From: CALZKI01 sp045124055
Lineage (GTDB): Bacteria; Bacillota; Clostridia; Lachnospirales; Lachnospiraceae
Assembly (NCBI GenBank): GCA_045124055.1
Contig: JBGVKZ010000027.1
Location: forward strand, 1-64,000
Direction: 5' to 3'
Length of the DNA stretch: 64,000 nt
Part shown: positions 24,911-33,075 of the stretch, in pieces
Layout of the letters: every line of letters starts with the position of its first letter
Numbering within the stretch: the stretch's first letter is position 1
Made by a program: the position numbers and the translations under genes
The notes under the pieces: model-generated
Databases searched by the model: none
The model's input: only the letters and a program-made list of their open reading frames with translations
Told to the model about the DNA's origin: nothing

Positions 24911-26278
24911 TTATACAGTTGGTAACTTCGCCAGTGCTTTTTCAATTTCCTCGTCAGTTGGAATATAGTCACCCATCGTATTATCGTTAAACTTCTGGTA
25001 GGCATACATATCAAAGTATCCTGTACCTGTTAAACCAAATACAATATTCTTTTCTTCACCGGTTTCCTTGCATTTTAAGGCTTCATCGATAGCAACTTTA
25101 ATGGCGTGGCTACTTTCTGGAGCTGGTAAAATACCTTCTACTCTGGCAAATTCCACAGCAGCTTTGAATACTTCTGTCTGTTCCACACTTCTGGCTTCCA
25201 TCAAGCCCTGGTCATAAATTTCAGAAACCACAGAACTCATACCGTGGTAACGAAGACCGCCTGCATGACTTGCAGATGGCATAAAACCACTGCCTAAAGT
25301 ATACATTTTAGAAAGCGGACAAACTTTTCCGGTATCACAAAAATCATAAGCGTATTTACCGCGAGTTAAACTTGGGCAGGAAGCAGGTTCTACTGCAATA
25401 ATCTTGTAGTCAGCTTCGCCACGAACCATTTCGCCAACGAATGGAGAAATTAAACCGCCAAGGTTAGAACCACCGCCGGCACAGCCGATAATAATATCTG
25501 CTTTTACGCCATATTTGTCTAAAGCGGCTTTGGTTTCCAAACCGATAATTGACTGATGTAACATAACCTGTGATAATACAGAGCCTAACACATATCTGTA
25601 TCCTTCCTGACTGGTAGCGGCTTCTACTGCTTCGGAAATAGCACAGCCAAGACTTCCTGTTGTACCAGGGAATTCTTCGTTGATTTTTCGACCAACACTG
25701 GTTTCCATAGATGGTGAAGGAGTTACCTTTGCACCATATGTACGCATAACTTCGCGGCGGAAAGGCTTCTGTTCATAAGAACACTTCACCATATATACCT
25801 GACAATCCATATCGAAGTAGGAACAAGCCATAGATAAGGCTGTACCCCACTGACCAGCACCGGTCTCTGTTGTAACACCCTTAAGGCCCTGCTGTTTTGC
25901 GTAGTAAGCCTGAGCGATGGCAGAGTTTAATTTGTGGCTGCCAGAGGTGTTGTTTCCTTCAAATTTGTAATAAATATGTGCAGGTGTACCTAATTTTTTT
26001 TCTAAGCAATATGCACGTACCAATGGAGAAGGACGATACATTTTGTAAAAATCACGAATTTCTACTGGAATATCAAAATAAGGAGTTGTATCATCTAATT
26101 CCTGTTTTGCAAGTTCCGTACAGAAAATATTAGACAATTCTTCTACGGTAACAGGTTTATGAGTTTCTGGATTTAAAAGTGGTGCCGGTTTCTTTTTCAT
26201 ATCGGCACGAACGTTGTACCACTGTTTTGGCATTTCACTTTCTTCTAAGTAAATTTTGTAAGGGATTTCCTTTTGCAT
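24911..26278 (-). CDS. trpB: tryptophan synthase beta chain, TrpB2 type
   Basis: The 455-residue PLP enzyme condenses indole and serine to tryptophan. It is of the long TrpB2 class, with the PLP lysine K116 in GSHKLNSA, ETGAGQWG at about 138-145 and the phosphate-binding GCAGGGSNLGG. No trpA or other trp gene is nearby. TrpB2 proteins often act without a TrpA partner, so the enzyme may salvage indole, which is abundant in the gut. GAGAGG precedes the ATG. A serine deaminase-like side role has been suggested for TrpB2 homologs. Confidence 0.92.
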   Translation of the reverse strand: MQKEIPYKIYLEESEMPKQWYNVRADMKKKPAPLLNPETHKPVTVEELSNIFCTELAKQELDDTTPYFDIPVEIRDFYKMYRPSPLVRAYCLEKKLGTPAHIYYKFEGNNTSGSHKLNSAIAQAYYAKQQGLKGVTTETGAGQWGTALSMACSYFDMDCQVYMVKCSYEQKPFRREVMRTYGAKVTPSPSMETSVGRKINEEFPGTTGSLGCAISEAVEAATSQEGYRYVLGSVLSQVMLHQSIIGLETKAALDKYGVKADIIIGCAGGGSNLGGLISPFVGEMVRGEADYKIIAVEPASCPSLTRGKYAYDFCDTGKVCPLSKMYTLGSGFMPSASHAGGLRYHGMSSVVSEIYDQGLMEARSVEQTEVFKAAVEFARVEGILPAPESSHAIKVAIDEALKCKETGEEKNIVFGLTGTGYFDMYAYQKFNDNTMGDYIPTDEEIEKALAKLPTV

Positions 26279-26353
26279 AACAAATAACCTCTCTTGTTTT
26301 TAAACATAAGATAAATATAATCGGAAATTCAAGGATTGTAAACAGTTTTTGTG

Positions 26354-26382
26354 TTTATCTTTTGAAAAGAAACGATTATAAT
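26354..26382 (+). promoter_or_regulatory. promoter of the DUF89 gene
   Basis: TTTATC at 26354-26359 and a perfect TATAAT at 26377-26382 are 17 bp apart; the start codon is 31 bp downstream. Confidence 0.55.
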
Positions 26383-26412
26383 GGACTTATATATCGAGGA
26401 AGGAAAGAAAAA

Positions 26413-27291
26413 ATGGAAGTTACAAGACTCTATCCAGAGTGCATCAAATGTCTTTTGAGTAAACAATTAGAAAGATGTCCTAAAGATGCAAAAATGGATA
26501 AGCAAATCGAATACATTCAAAAAGTACTACGTCTGGTAGCAGATGCACCCAAAAGTACAAGTGCACCAGTATTGGTAAGGGATATGTATGATTTGCAAAA
26601 AGAAATGTTTGGAATTTATGCAGATTATACAAAGATTAAGTCGCATTTTAATCAAATTATGCTAGGTATGGAAGAGACCCTTTGGGACAAGCTTATTCGT
26701 GCAAAAGAGCCTTTAAAAATGGCTATTCAATATGCAATGATAGGCAACTATATCGACTTTGCTGCTTTAAAAGATGTGAAGGAAGATACGCTTATGGAGT
26801 TTTTAGAAAAAGCTCCTAATGAAAAAGTTGAGGAAAGGGAGTTACTTTCTTTACAAAAAGAATTGGAAGATGCTAAAGAACTGGTGTACTTATTAGATAA
26901 TTGTGGAGAAATTGTTATAGATAAGCTGTTTATGAGACTAATAAAAGAGCTTTATCCCCAAATACATATTACCGCCTTTGTTAGAGGGGGTCTTGTGATG
27001 AATGATGCCACTAAAGAAGATGCCCTAGAAGTGGGACTTAAAGACGTAGCAACAGTTTTGGAAAATGGCTCTAACATTGCAGGAACAAGTCTTGAAAAAA
27101 TTAGTCAAAAAGCTAGAGACGTTTTAGATAGTGCAGATGTCATTATTGCTAAGGGACAAGGTAATTTTGAGACCTTGCATCAGTGTGGAAAAAATATTTA
27201 CTATATTTTCATGTGCAAATGTCAGATGTTTGTAAACCGATTTTCCCTTCCGCAGTTTTCAGGGGTTTTGGTGAACGAAAAACATATATAA
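26413..27291 (+). CDS. DUF89 (ARMT1-like) metal-dependent phosphatase family protein
   Basis: The 292-residue protein belongs to the DUF89 family, described as damage-control phosphatases acting on sugar phosphates and related metabolites. Visible marks are the N-terminal cysteine pair in CIKCLLSKQLE, the metal-site motif LLDNCGEIVIDK and the C-terminal VIIAKGQGNFETL. I chose ATG 26413, just after AGGAAAG; an in-frame extension to 26362 would overlap the promoter. It is followed 27 bp later by the third hybrid kinase. Substrate unknown. Confidence 0.82.
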   Translation: MEVTRLYPECIKCLLSKQLERCPKDAKMDKQIEYIQKVLRLVADAPKSTSAPVLVRDMYDLQKEMFGIYADYTKIKSHFNQIMLGMEETLWDKLIRAKEPLKMAIQYAMIGNYIDFAALKDVKEDTLMEFLEKAPNEKVEERELLSLQKELEDAKELVYLLDNCGEIVIDKLFMRLIKELYPQIHITAFVRGGLVMNDATKEDALEVGLKDVATVLENGSNIAGTSLEKISQKARDVLDSADVIIAKGQGNFETLHQCGKNIYYIFMCKCQMFVNRFSLPQFSGVLVNEKHI

Positions 27292-27318
27292 AAGAGGTTA
27301 TAAAGTAGGAGTGAAGGT

Positions 27319-29610
27319 ATGTATAAGCTACAAATAGGTTGTCTGATTATTTTGATTTTTATATCAATTATGTACTTTTTTGCCAATAAGAAAAAAAGTC
27401 GAGCCCACACCTTGTTTGGTGGGATATTAGTGGTTTCTTGTTTGCAAATTGTATTTGACATTGCCAGTGTATACACGGTAAATCATTTAGAAACAGTATC
27501 GCCTGTACTCAACCGCGTGATTCACCAGTTCTATATGGGCTTTCTGATAACGATGTTCTGCCTGATTTATGTATATTGCGTGGCTTTAGTAGAAGAAAAA
27601 ATCAAGACCCACTTTAAAGTATCTAAAATTGCAACCACAGTTTTGGTTCTCTCTTTTATAGGACTTATCACTTTACCACTAGATTATATTGAAAATCCTA
27701 TTACCAATTATTCCTATGGGCCTGTGGCATATGTGGCATATGCAAGTGTGGCAGTTTATACAAGTTTGACGATGTTTGTTATGATTCGCTACTGGAGAAA
27801 AATGGAATATAAGCAAAAGACTGCCATTGCCATAGCGGTAATCACAGAAACCGTTGTCTTTATATATCAGGCTGCCATACCTACCTCCTTAGTTTCTAGT
27901 TTAGGAGTTGCGATTGTGAATTTAGGTATTTTCTTATCGGTGGAAAGTCCTGATGCAATTTTGATTGAGAAACTCAATGAAGAAAAAAAGCGTGCAGATG
28001 CGGCGAATCATGCGAAAACTACCTTTATTGCCAATATGAGTCACGAGATTCGGACTCCAATTAACTCGGTGCTTGGTATGAACGAGATGATTATGCGAGA
28101 GAGCAAAGAGCAAAACATCAGACAATATGCCAGTGATATTCAGGCATCAGCACAGGCACTTCTTGGCATTATTAACGATATTTTGGATATTGCTAAAATT
28201 GAAACGGGAAAAATGGAGATTATTCCGATGTCCTATAACTTCCGTGATTTTTTATATAACGTTGTCAATATGATGACCATAAAGGCACAAAGCAAAGATT
28301 TAGAGCTGGAAGTTATAGTCGATGAATCGTTACCCAATTTACTGGAGGGTGATGATATCCGAATCCGCCAGATTGTTGTGAATTTGTTAAATAATGCAAT
28401 TAAATATACTCATACAGGTAAAGTCACCTTAAGTGTGACAAAAGAAATATGGGAAAATAGTATTGTTTCTATCAAATTTTTAATAAAAGATACTGGAATT
28501 GGCATTAAGGAAGAAGATATTCAAAAACTGTTTGTTGCTTTTGAACGTATTGAGGAAAAGAGAAATCGTAATATTGAAGGTACTGGACTTGGAATCAATA
28601 TTTGTGTGCAACTGCTTGAAATGATGGATTCATCTTTACAGGTAGAAAGCGAGTATGGAAAAGGCTCAACGTTCTCCTTCGTTTTGAGGCAAAAGGTACT
28701 TTCAGAAGAAGTAGTGGGCGAATTTGATATCCAAAAGAAACGAAAGCTGGAGCTTTCCAAATATCAGGCAGTTTTTACGGCACCAGATGCTAAAGTATTG
28801 GTGGTTGATGATAATGCGATGAACCGCAAGGTATTTTGCAATCTATTAAAACAGACGAAAATTCAGGTGGACGAGGCAAATGGCGGAGAAGCTTGTCTAA
28901 AACTTGTGAAAGAAAAACATTATGATTTAATTTTTATGGACCATATGATGCCGGGAATGGACGGAATTGAAACATTTCACGCTATGCGGAAAATGCCGGA
29001 AAATTTATGCCAGGATACACCGGTCATAATTTTGACCGCTAATGCCGTTATTGGAGCAAAAGAAAATTATTTAAAGAAAGGTTTTGATGCTTTCTTATCC
29101 AAACCTGTAGAGCCAAATAAATTGGAAAAAATGATTTATGAAATGTTGCCAAAAGATTTAGTAAAAGAAGGTTATGTAAACCAAAAAGAAATAGAAGCCG
29201 CATCCATGCCTCAGGAAACCATAGAATTTCCAATCATTGATGGGGTGGATTTTTCCTATGGAAGACTCCATTTCCCAGAGGATAAGGATTTACTGGAGTC
29301 CTTCCGCTTGTTCTATCAGATGTTAGAAAGTGAAGCTAAAACGTTGGAAGGCTACTATGACAATATGGAGGATGTGGAAAACAAAAATAGTTATCGTATT
29401 CAAGTACATAGTATGAAAAATTCGGCAGCCACTATCGGTATTATCAGTTTATCAGGAATGGCGAAGGTTCTAGAAGATGCTGCCAGAAATGAGCAAAGGG
29501 ATATTTTGTATGCTATGACTCCCATTTTTTTAGAAAAGTGGCGTGAATATAAGGAAAAACTTCAAATTTTGTTTGCGAAGGAAAGAATGAGTTTAAAACA
29601 ATGTGATTAA
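27319..29610 (+). CDS. hybrid histidine kinase: 7TM sensor, HisKA, HATPase, receiver, Hpt
   Basis: The 763-residue protein has seven membrane helices in the first 215 residues and no outside domain. The kinase core carries H242 in MSHEIRTPINSV, followed by the ATPase motifs DTGIGI and GTGLGINI, the receiver with D541 in FMDHMMPGMDG and the Hpt with H697 in QVHSMKNSAATIG. It is a clear paralog of the kinase at 19198 over the catalytic part, with a different sensor. AGGAG precedes the ATG. No separate receiver protein follows; the small gene at 29603 continues the Hpt tail in another frame. Confidence 0.92.
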   Translation: MYKLQIGCLIILIFISIMYFFANKKKSRAHTLFGGILVVSCLQIVFDIASVYTVNHLETVSPVLNRVIHQFYMGFLITMFCLIYVYCVALVEEKIKTHFKVSKIATTVLVLSFIGLITLPLDYIENPITNYSYGPVAYVAYASVAVYTSLTMFVMIRYWRKMEYKQKTAIAIAVITETVVFIYQAAIPTSLVSSLGVAIVNLGIFLSVESPDAILIEKLNEEKKRADAANHAKTTFIANMSHEIRTPINSVLGMNEMIMRESKEQNIRQYASDIQASAQALLGIINDILDIAKIETGKMEIIPMSYNFRDFLYNVVNMMTIKAQSKDLELEVIVDESLPNLLEGDDIRIRQIVVNLLNNAIKYTHTGKVTLSVTKEIWENSIVSIKFLIKDTGIGIKEEDIQKLFVAFERIEEKRNRNIEGTGLGINICVQLLEMMDSSLQVESEYGKGSTFSFVLRQKVLSEEVVGEFDIQKKRKLELSKYQAVFTAPDAKVLVVDDNAMNRKVFCNLLKQTKIQVDEANGGEACLKLVKEKHYDLIFMDHMMPGMDGIETFHAMRKMPENLCQDTPVIILTANAVIGAKENYLKKGFDAFLSKPVEPNKLEKMIYEMLPKDLVKEGYVNQKEIEAASMPQETIEFPIIDGVDFSYGRLHFPEDKDLLESFRLFYQMLESEAKTLEGYYDNMEDVENKNSYRIQVHSMKNSAATIGIISLSGMAKVLEDAARNEQRDILYAMTPIFLEKWREYKEKLQILFAKERMSLKQCD

Positions 29611-29818
29611 AGAGACATTGATAGAATTACTGAATCAGTTAAAAGAAGCCACAGAGAATTTTGATATTTCTGAAATGGATCATCTTATGGCTTCTCTCAA
29701 TGAGTATCAGTACACAGAAGCTTTAACAGAAAAAATGGAGCAATTATCCGCTTTTGTCAGTCAGTTTGATATTGATAATACCTTAAATATGATTGCAGAA
29801 ATAGAAATAGCTTTATGA
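29603..29818 (+). CDS. small helical protein matching the tail of a paralogous hybrid kinase
   Basis: The 71-residue product, with GTG start, resembles the last 70 residues of the kinase fragment at 21642-22196: LMASLNEYQYTEALTEKMEQ against LMKELRQYQYEETLGEKIEN. In that paralog the segment is joined to the Hpt domain. Here it overlaps the kinase stop by 8 bp in the +1 frame, with no good ribosome site. It may be translated by coupling, or the kinase gene may have lost or gained a base near 29592. Confidence 0.55.
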   Translation: MIKETLIELLNQLKEATENFDISEMDHLMASLNEYQYTEALTEKMEQLSAFVSQFDIDNTLNMIAEIEIAL

Positions 29819-30319
29819 GGGCTCTTGAAAAAGAGCAAGTGATGGTGGATTATAACTAAAACACATAAACAATAGCGTTAGAAGAATCAGTGCAATCGTT
29901 AAGGCAAGGGAGTAGTCCAGTTTTTTTACGGATAGGGTAGTCTTATACAAATAAGAAAAGGCAAGCAGGACGCATAAATAAAAAATGGCAATATCAATAA
30001 AGGTTACGTTAAAGCCTAGGATACCGGAATAAGTATAGAAAAAAACAGGTATTAGGAACGTACCAAGAAAAATAGCTTTTGGAAAAGCATATACAATACA
30101 AGGCTCATTATTTCGTTTAATAAAACATAACAGGATATAGCAGATAAGTGAGGGAAAGAAGAACAACTTCATATGCTCCCAAGTGGACTCACTTACCGGA
30201 AAAAATAAGCCTACGAAATGATTGTTGCCACTCCATTCATAGAAAAAATGTCCTAAAGTACCAAAAACGGATACAAATAATGCACTGAATAAAGTGCAAA
30301 TTAAAATACGTTTTTTCAT
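29813..30319 (-). CDS. DUF6512-like membrane protein
   Basis: The 168-residue protein has about five hydrophobic helices and the conserved early stretch HFFYEWSGNNHFVGLFFPVS followed by ESTWEHMKL, which I associate with DUF6512. AAGGAG precedes its ATG. It overlaps the end of the convergent small gene by 6 bp and is divergent from the acetyltransferase gene. Function unknown. Confidence 0.7.
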   Translation of the reverse strand: MKKRILICTLFSALFVSVFGTLGHFFYEWSGNNHFVGLFFPVSESTWEHMKLFFFPSLICYILLCFIKRNNEPCIVYAFPKAIFLGTFLIPVFFYTYSGILGFNVTFIDIAIFYLCVLLAFSYLYKTTLSVKKLDYSLALTIALILLTLLFMCFSYNPPSLALFQEPS

Positions 30320-30328
30320 AAAAACTCC

Positions 30329-30357
30329 TTGAAGTTGTATATTTTTTTAGGTATATT
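30329..30357 (+). promoter_or_regulatory. promoter of the acetyltransferase gene
   Basis: TTGAAG at 30329-30334 and TATATT at 30352-30357 are 17 bp apart. This placement also supports ATG 30401 rather than an upstream start. Confidence 0.55.
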
Positions 30358-30400
30358 TTATGTGATAAAAAGCAAAATATTCAGAATGCGAGGCTACATT

Positions 30401-31018
30401 ATGACAGAACAGGAAAAGATGATAAATGGAAAAATTTATGATAGTTCGGATTCTCTTTTAGCTATGCAAAGAAAAGCAGCTCATAAATTGTGTTTGGATT
30501 ATAACAATTTATATGAAGATAAAGAACAGGAAAGAAATGAAATTTTGGACAAACTTGTACCAAACAAAGGAAAGAATTTATACTTACAAGGTCCGATTCA
30601 GTTTGATTATGGCATTTATACTACCTTTGGTAATAATTGTTATGCCAATTTTCATCTCACAGTTTTAGACTGTGCACCTGTAACCATTGGAGATAACGTA
30701 TTTTTTGGACCAAATTGCTCTTTAATGACACCGGTTCACCCGTATCTTGCAAATGAACGTAATTTACGTGTCAAAGAAGATGGTACATTATACGACTTAG
30801 AGTATGCGAAACCAATTAAAATTGGAAATGATTGCTGGATAGCCTCCAATGTTACGGTATGTGGTGGTGTAACCATTGGAGATGGCTGTGTGATTGGGGC
30901 TGGAAGTGTTGTGACAAAGGACATTCCAGCAGGAGTTTTGGCAGCAGGTAATCCGTGTAGGGTGATTCGTCCTATTACAGAAGAAGATTCTATTGAATTA
31001 AAAGAGAATTTGTTTTAA
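30401..31018 (+). CDS. sugar O-acetyltransferase (maltose/galactoside acetyltransferase family)
   Basis: The 205-residue protein is of the LacA/Maa family, which moves acetyl from acetyl-CoA to sugars. It shows the N-terminal mac domain (MINGKIYDSSDSLLAMQRK), the left-handed beta-helix hexapeptides, the active-site loop TPVHPY with its catalytic histidine, and the C-terminal AAGNPCRVIRPI. GAGG lies 7 bp before ATG 30401; the frame opens upstream but across the promoter. Single gene. It may detoxify non-metabolised sugars. Confidence 0.9.
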   Translation: MTEQEKMINGKIYDSSDSLLAMQRKAAHKLCLDYNNLYEDKEQERNEILDKLVPNKGKNLYLQGPIQFDYGIYTTFGNNCYANFHLTVLDCAPVTIGDNVFFGPNCSLMTPVHPYLANERNLRVKEDGTLYDLEYAKPIKIGNDCWIASNVTVCGGVTIGDGCVIGAGSVVTKDIPAGVLAAGNPCRVIRPITEEDSIELKENLF

Positions 31019-31065
31019 AATAGAGAGTGGTATCAATAAAGGTCTAAAGTTAGGGAGAGAAAACT

Positions 31066-31578
31066 ATGGGATTTTTAGAGAATTTAGTTAAAAAACAGGT
31101 TAGACGAGTTGTTTCGGAAGCTGTGGAAGATGCCGTGGATAATACACTTGGTTCGGCACTGAGAAATGCCTTTGGTACAAATGGTACAGAGGGAACTCAA
31201 AATTTTAGTTCCAGCTCGGCAACTGTTTCTCATACAACGACAACTACGAAAAAGACAGGTAATAAAGGTAGTGGTGAAAAGGTATTGAGACAGCGTCTGG
31301 AAGAAGTTTTTGCAGAAGAATGGAGCGGATATACCGTACAGCAGGATTTAATGTCTGGGGTAACCGGTGCCAGAAATTATAGCTATGGCCTTTATTTGAA
31401 TGGAGTTCCAAAGGCGATGATTATGATTATTACAAGCAATAGTCATCATAACAAAAAGGAAGACCGTTTAGCAGCACAGGCAAGTGCTTCTTATGGTGTT
31501 CCATATATGGATTTCTATTCACACCTTCCAAATGAAAAAGAATATATTTCTAAGCGTTTAAAAGAAAATATTCAGTAA
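31066..31578 (+). CDS. uncharacterised protein next to the reverse-transcriptase cassette
   Basis: The 170-residue protein has three parts: an amphipathic N-terminus (FLENLVKKQVRRVVSEAVED), a Ser/Thr/Gly-rich linker (about residues 38-68) and a globular C-terminal part containing SYGLYLNGVPKAMIMI and GVPYMDFYSHLPNEK. The latter could be a small alpha/beta or nuclease-like fold but no catalytic set is evident. GGGAGAG precedes the ATG. It ends 27 bp before the first arm of the predicted RNA at 31606, so it might be transcribed with it. I do not recognise the family. Confidence 0.6.
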   Translation: MGFLENLVKKQVRRVVSEAVEDAVDNTLGSALRNAFGTNGTEGTQNFSSSSATVSHTTTTTKKTGNKGSGEKVLRQRLEEVFAEEWSGYTVQQDLMSGVTGARNYSYGLYLNGVPKAMIMIITSNSHHNKKEDRLAAQASASYGVPYMDFYSHLPNEKEYISKRLKENIQ

Positions 31579-31605
31579 ATTTAGATATTCAGTTTATTTA
31601 TATAT

Positions 31606-31751
31606 AAAAAGAAAGAGAAACGTAACGAATGTTGCACCCGCGAGGGGTGAAGCGTATTCTATACAAAGATTTTGCGGGTAATTGGAATGCGTTCAGCCTG
31701 GTGTCATAAAGCACAGCTATATGACTTTCAAAGCATTTTCTCTTTCTTTTT
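31606..31751 (+). ncRNA. predicted structured RNA preceding the reverse transcriptase
   Basis: AAAAAGAAAGAGAAA (31606-31620) and its perfect complement (31737-31751) form a 15-bp closing stem around 116 bases. Inside are two hairpins: one with GAAT/ATTC (31627-30, 31656-59) and CACCC/GGGTG (31635-39, 31645-49), and one with AATGC/GCATT (31686-90, 31733-37) and GTCATA/TATGAC (31703-08, 31720-25). The segment is less A+T-rich inside than at its ends. The reverse transcriptase starts 30 bp after the 3' arm. This matches a retron a1-msr-msd-a2 layout or a DRT template RNA. The U-rich 3' arm could also simply be a terminator. Confidence 0.6.
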
Positions 31752-31781
31752 TTATTTCTAGTTAGGTTTTGAGGAAAAACG

Positions 31782-33032
31782 ATGGATACAGACAGCAAAA
31801 ATTCTCTTATACAGGCACTTACCCGAAAAGAAGAATGGTTCAATTTTTTGAATGATAAAATAGAACGCCAACATATAAGCAAAAAGGAATTGGAATTATT
31901 TCAAGCCTATATGGATGCAGAAAAATATTTGGAAGTGGCAAAGCAGATAGAAGAAGGAAGCTTTCCCACAGAGTATGCAACCAAAAAGTTTATTAACAAG
32001 TCTGGCACAAAGAAAAAACGTGTGGTCTATTCTTTTTCGGAGGAAACAAATATAACGCTAAAGTTTATTGCTTACTACTTACATAAGTATGATGACTTTT
32101 TTGAAAGTAATTGTTATGCTTTTCGAAAAAATCATGGAGTAAAGCAAGCATTATGTAAACTTAAAGGCAATAGAAAGTTTACGCATATGTATTGCTATAA
32201 GGCGGACATACACGATTATTTTAATTCCATTGATGTGTCTAAGTTACTGGAAAAAATGCAGTTTATCAAAGAAGATGATAGTTTTTTGTATCAAATCTTT
32301 GAAAAACTTCTTTTAGAGAAAAAAGTACAGTTTGAAGGGAATATCATTATGGAAGAACACGGAGCTATGGCAGGAATTCCGGTAGCACCGTTTTTTGCCA
32401 ATGTTTATTTGCAAAGCGTGGATTCCTTATTTGCTAAGGAAAAGATAGAGTATTTTCGGTATTCTGACGATGTTTTGATTTTTGCAGATACGATGGAAGA
32501 ATTAGAAAAATATCAGATATTATTTTTAGAACAATTAAAGGCACATAAATTAGCCATAAATCCATCCAAAATTTCTATAAAAAGCCCGGGAGAAAAGATA
32601 GATTTTTTAGGATTTTCCTACCAGAATGGGCAGTTGGATTTGTCAGATAATACAAAACAAAAAATCAAAGGCAAGATAAAAAGAAAAGCAGACGCCCTGC
32701 GTCGTTGGCAGAGAAAAAAAGGTCTTTCCACAGAAAAAGCCGCCATTGGCTTCATTCACGCTATGAATAAAAAATTTTTTGGGTATGAGGAGGAGAGCGA
32801 ATTTACTTGGGAAAGATGGTTCTTCCCTAATTTGACTGTGACAGAGGGATTAAAAGAAATTGATAGTTATATGCAGCAATATATCAGATATTGTGTAACG
32901 GGACGACATTATAAGGGAAATTACCGAATTACTTATGAACAGATGAAAGAGTGGGGGTATGAGAACCTGGTTCATGCCTATTATAAGTGGCATAAAAAGG
33001 AAGTCTTGGAAGAAAGCCTGCCGGTAAAATAA
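31782..33032 (+). CDS. stand-alone reverse transcriptase (retron/DRT/unknown-group like)
   Basis: The 416-residue protein has the RT fingers and palm: KKKRVVYSFSEETN, CYAFRKNHGVKQAL, the first catalytic aspartate D142 in YKADIHDYFNSID, AGIPVAPFFANVYL at about 198-210, and the catalytic YSDD at 227-230 (YADD in most RTs). FLGF at 275-278 leads to a thumb of basic helices and a C-terminal block with WERWFFPNLT and VTGRHYKGNYR. There is no maturase/HNH endonuclease domain and no intron domain V nearby, so it is not a group II intron RT. Retron-type VTG after the palm is absent; FLGF is more like DGR, Abi or UG enzymes. GAGG lies 7 bp before the ATG. Confidence 0.88.
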   Translation: MDTDSKNSLIQALTRKEEWFNFLNDKIERQHISKKELELFQAYMDAEKYLEVAKQIEEGSFPTEYATKKFINKSGTKKKRVVYSFSEETNITLKFIAYYLHKYDDFFESNCYAFRKNHGVKQALCKLKGNRKFTHMYCYKADIHDYFNSIDVSKLLEKMQFIKEDDSFLYQIFEKLLLEKKVQFEGNIIMEEHGAMAGIPVAPFFANVYLQSVDSLFAKEKIEYFRYSDDVLIFADTMEELEKYQILFLEQLKAHKLAINPSKISIKSPGEKIDFLGFSYQNGQLDLSDNTKQKIKGKIKRKADALRRWQRKKGLSTEKAAIGFIHAMNKKFFGYEEESEFTWERWFFPNLTVTEGLKEIDSYMQQYIRYCVTGRHYKGNYRITYEQMKEWGYENLVHAYYKWHKKEVLEESLPVK

Positions 33033-33034
33033 AT

Positions 33035-33071
33035 GAGGTGCTACCTAAAATTAGGTAGCACCTCGTCTTTT
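33035..33071. terminator. strong bidirectional terminator after the reverse transcriptase
   Basis: GAGGTGCTACCTAA at 33035-33048 pairs perfectly with TTAGGTAGCACCTC at 33051-33064. It separates the RT cassette from convergent purC. Confidence 0.85.
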
Positions 33072-33075
33072 CAAA

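Noticed and set aside
31629..31709. 26-codon peptide gene inside the predicted RNA
   Set aside because: No ribosome site, and it lies within paired segments of the proposed RNA; it is more likely chance.
31606..33032. Group II intron with its reverse transcriptase
   Set aside because: No maturase or endonuclease domain follows the palm and thumb, no domain V-like hairpin was found, and the RNA lies outside and upstream of the gene rather than around it.
31606..33032. Diversity-generating retroelement
   Set aside because: No template/variable repeat pair, Avd gene or C-type-lectin target gene was recognised, and the RT lacks the usual DGR motif around the SQ position.
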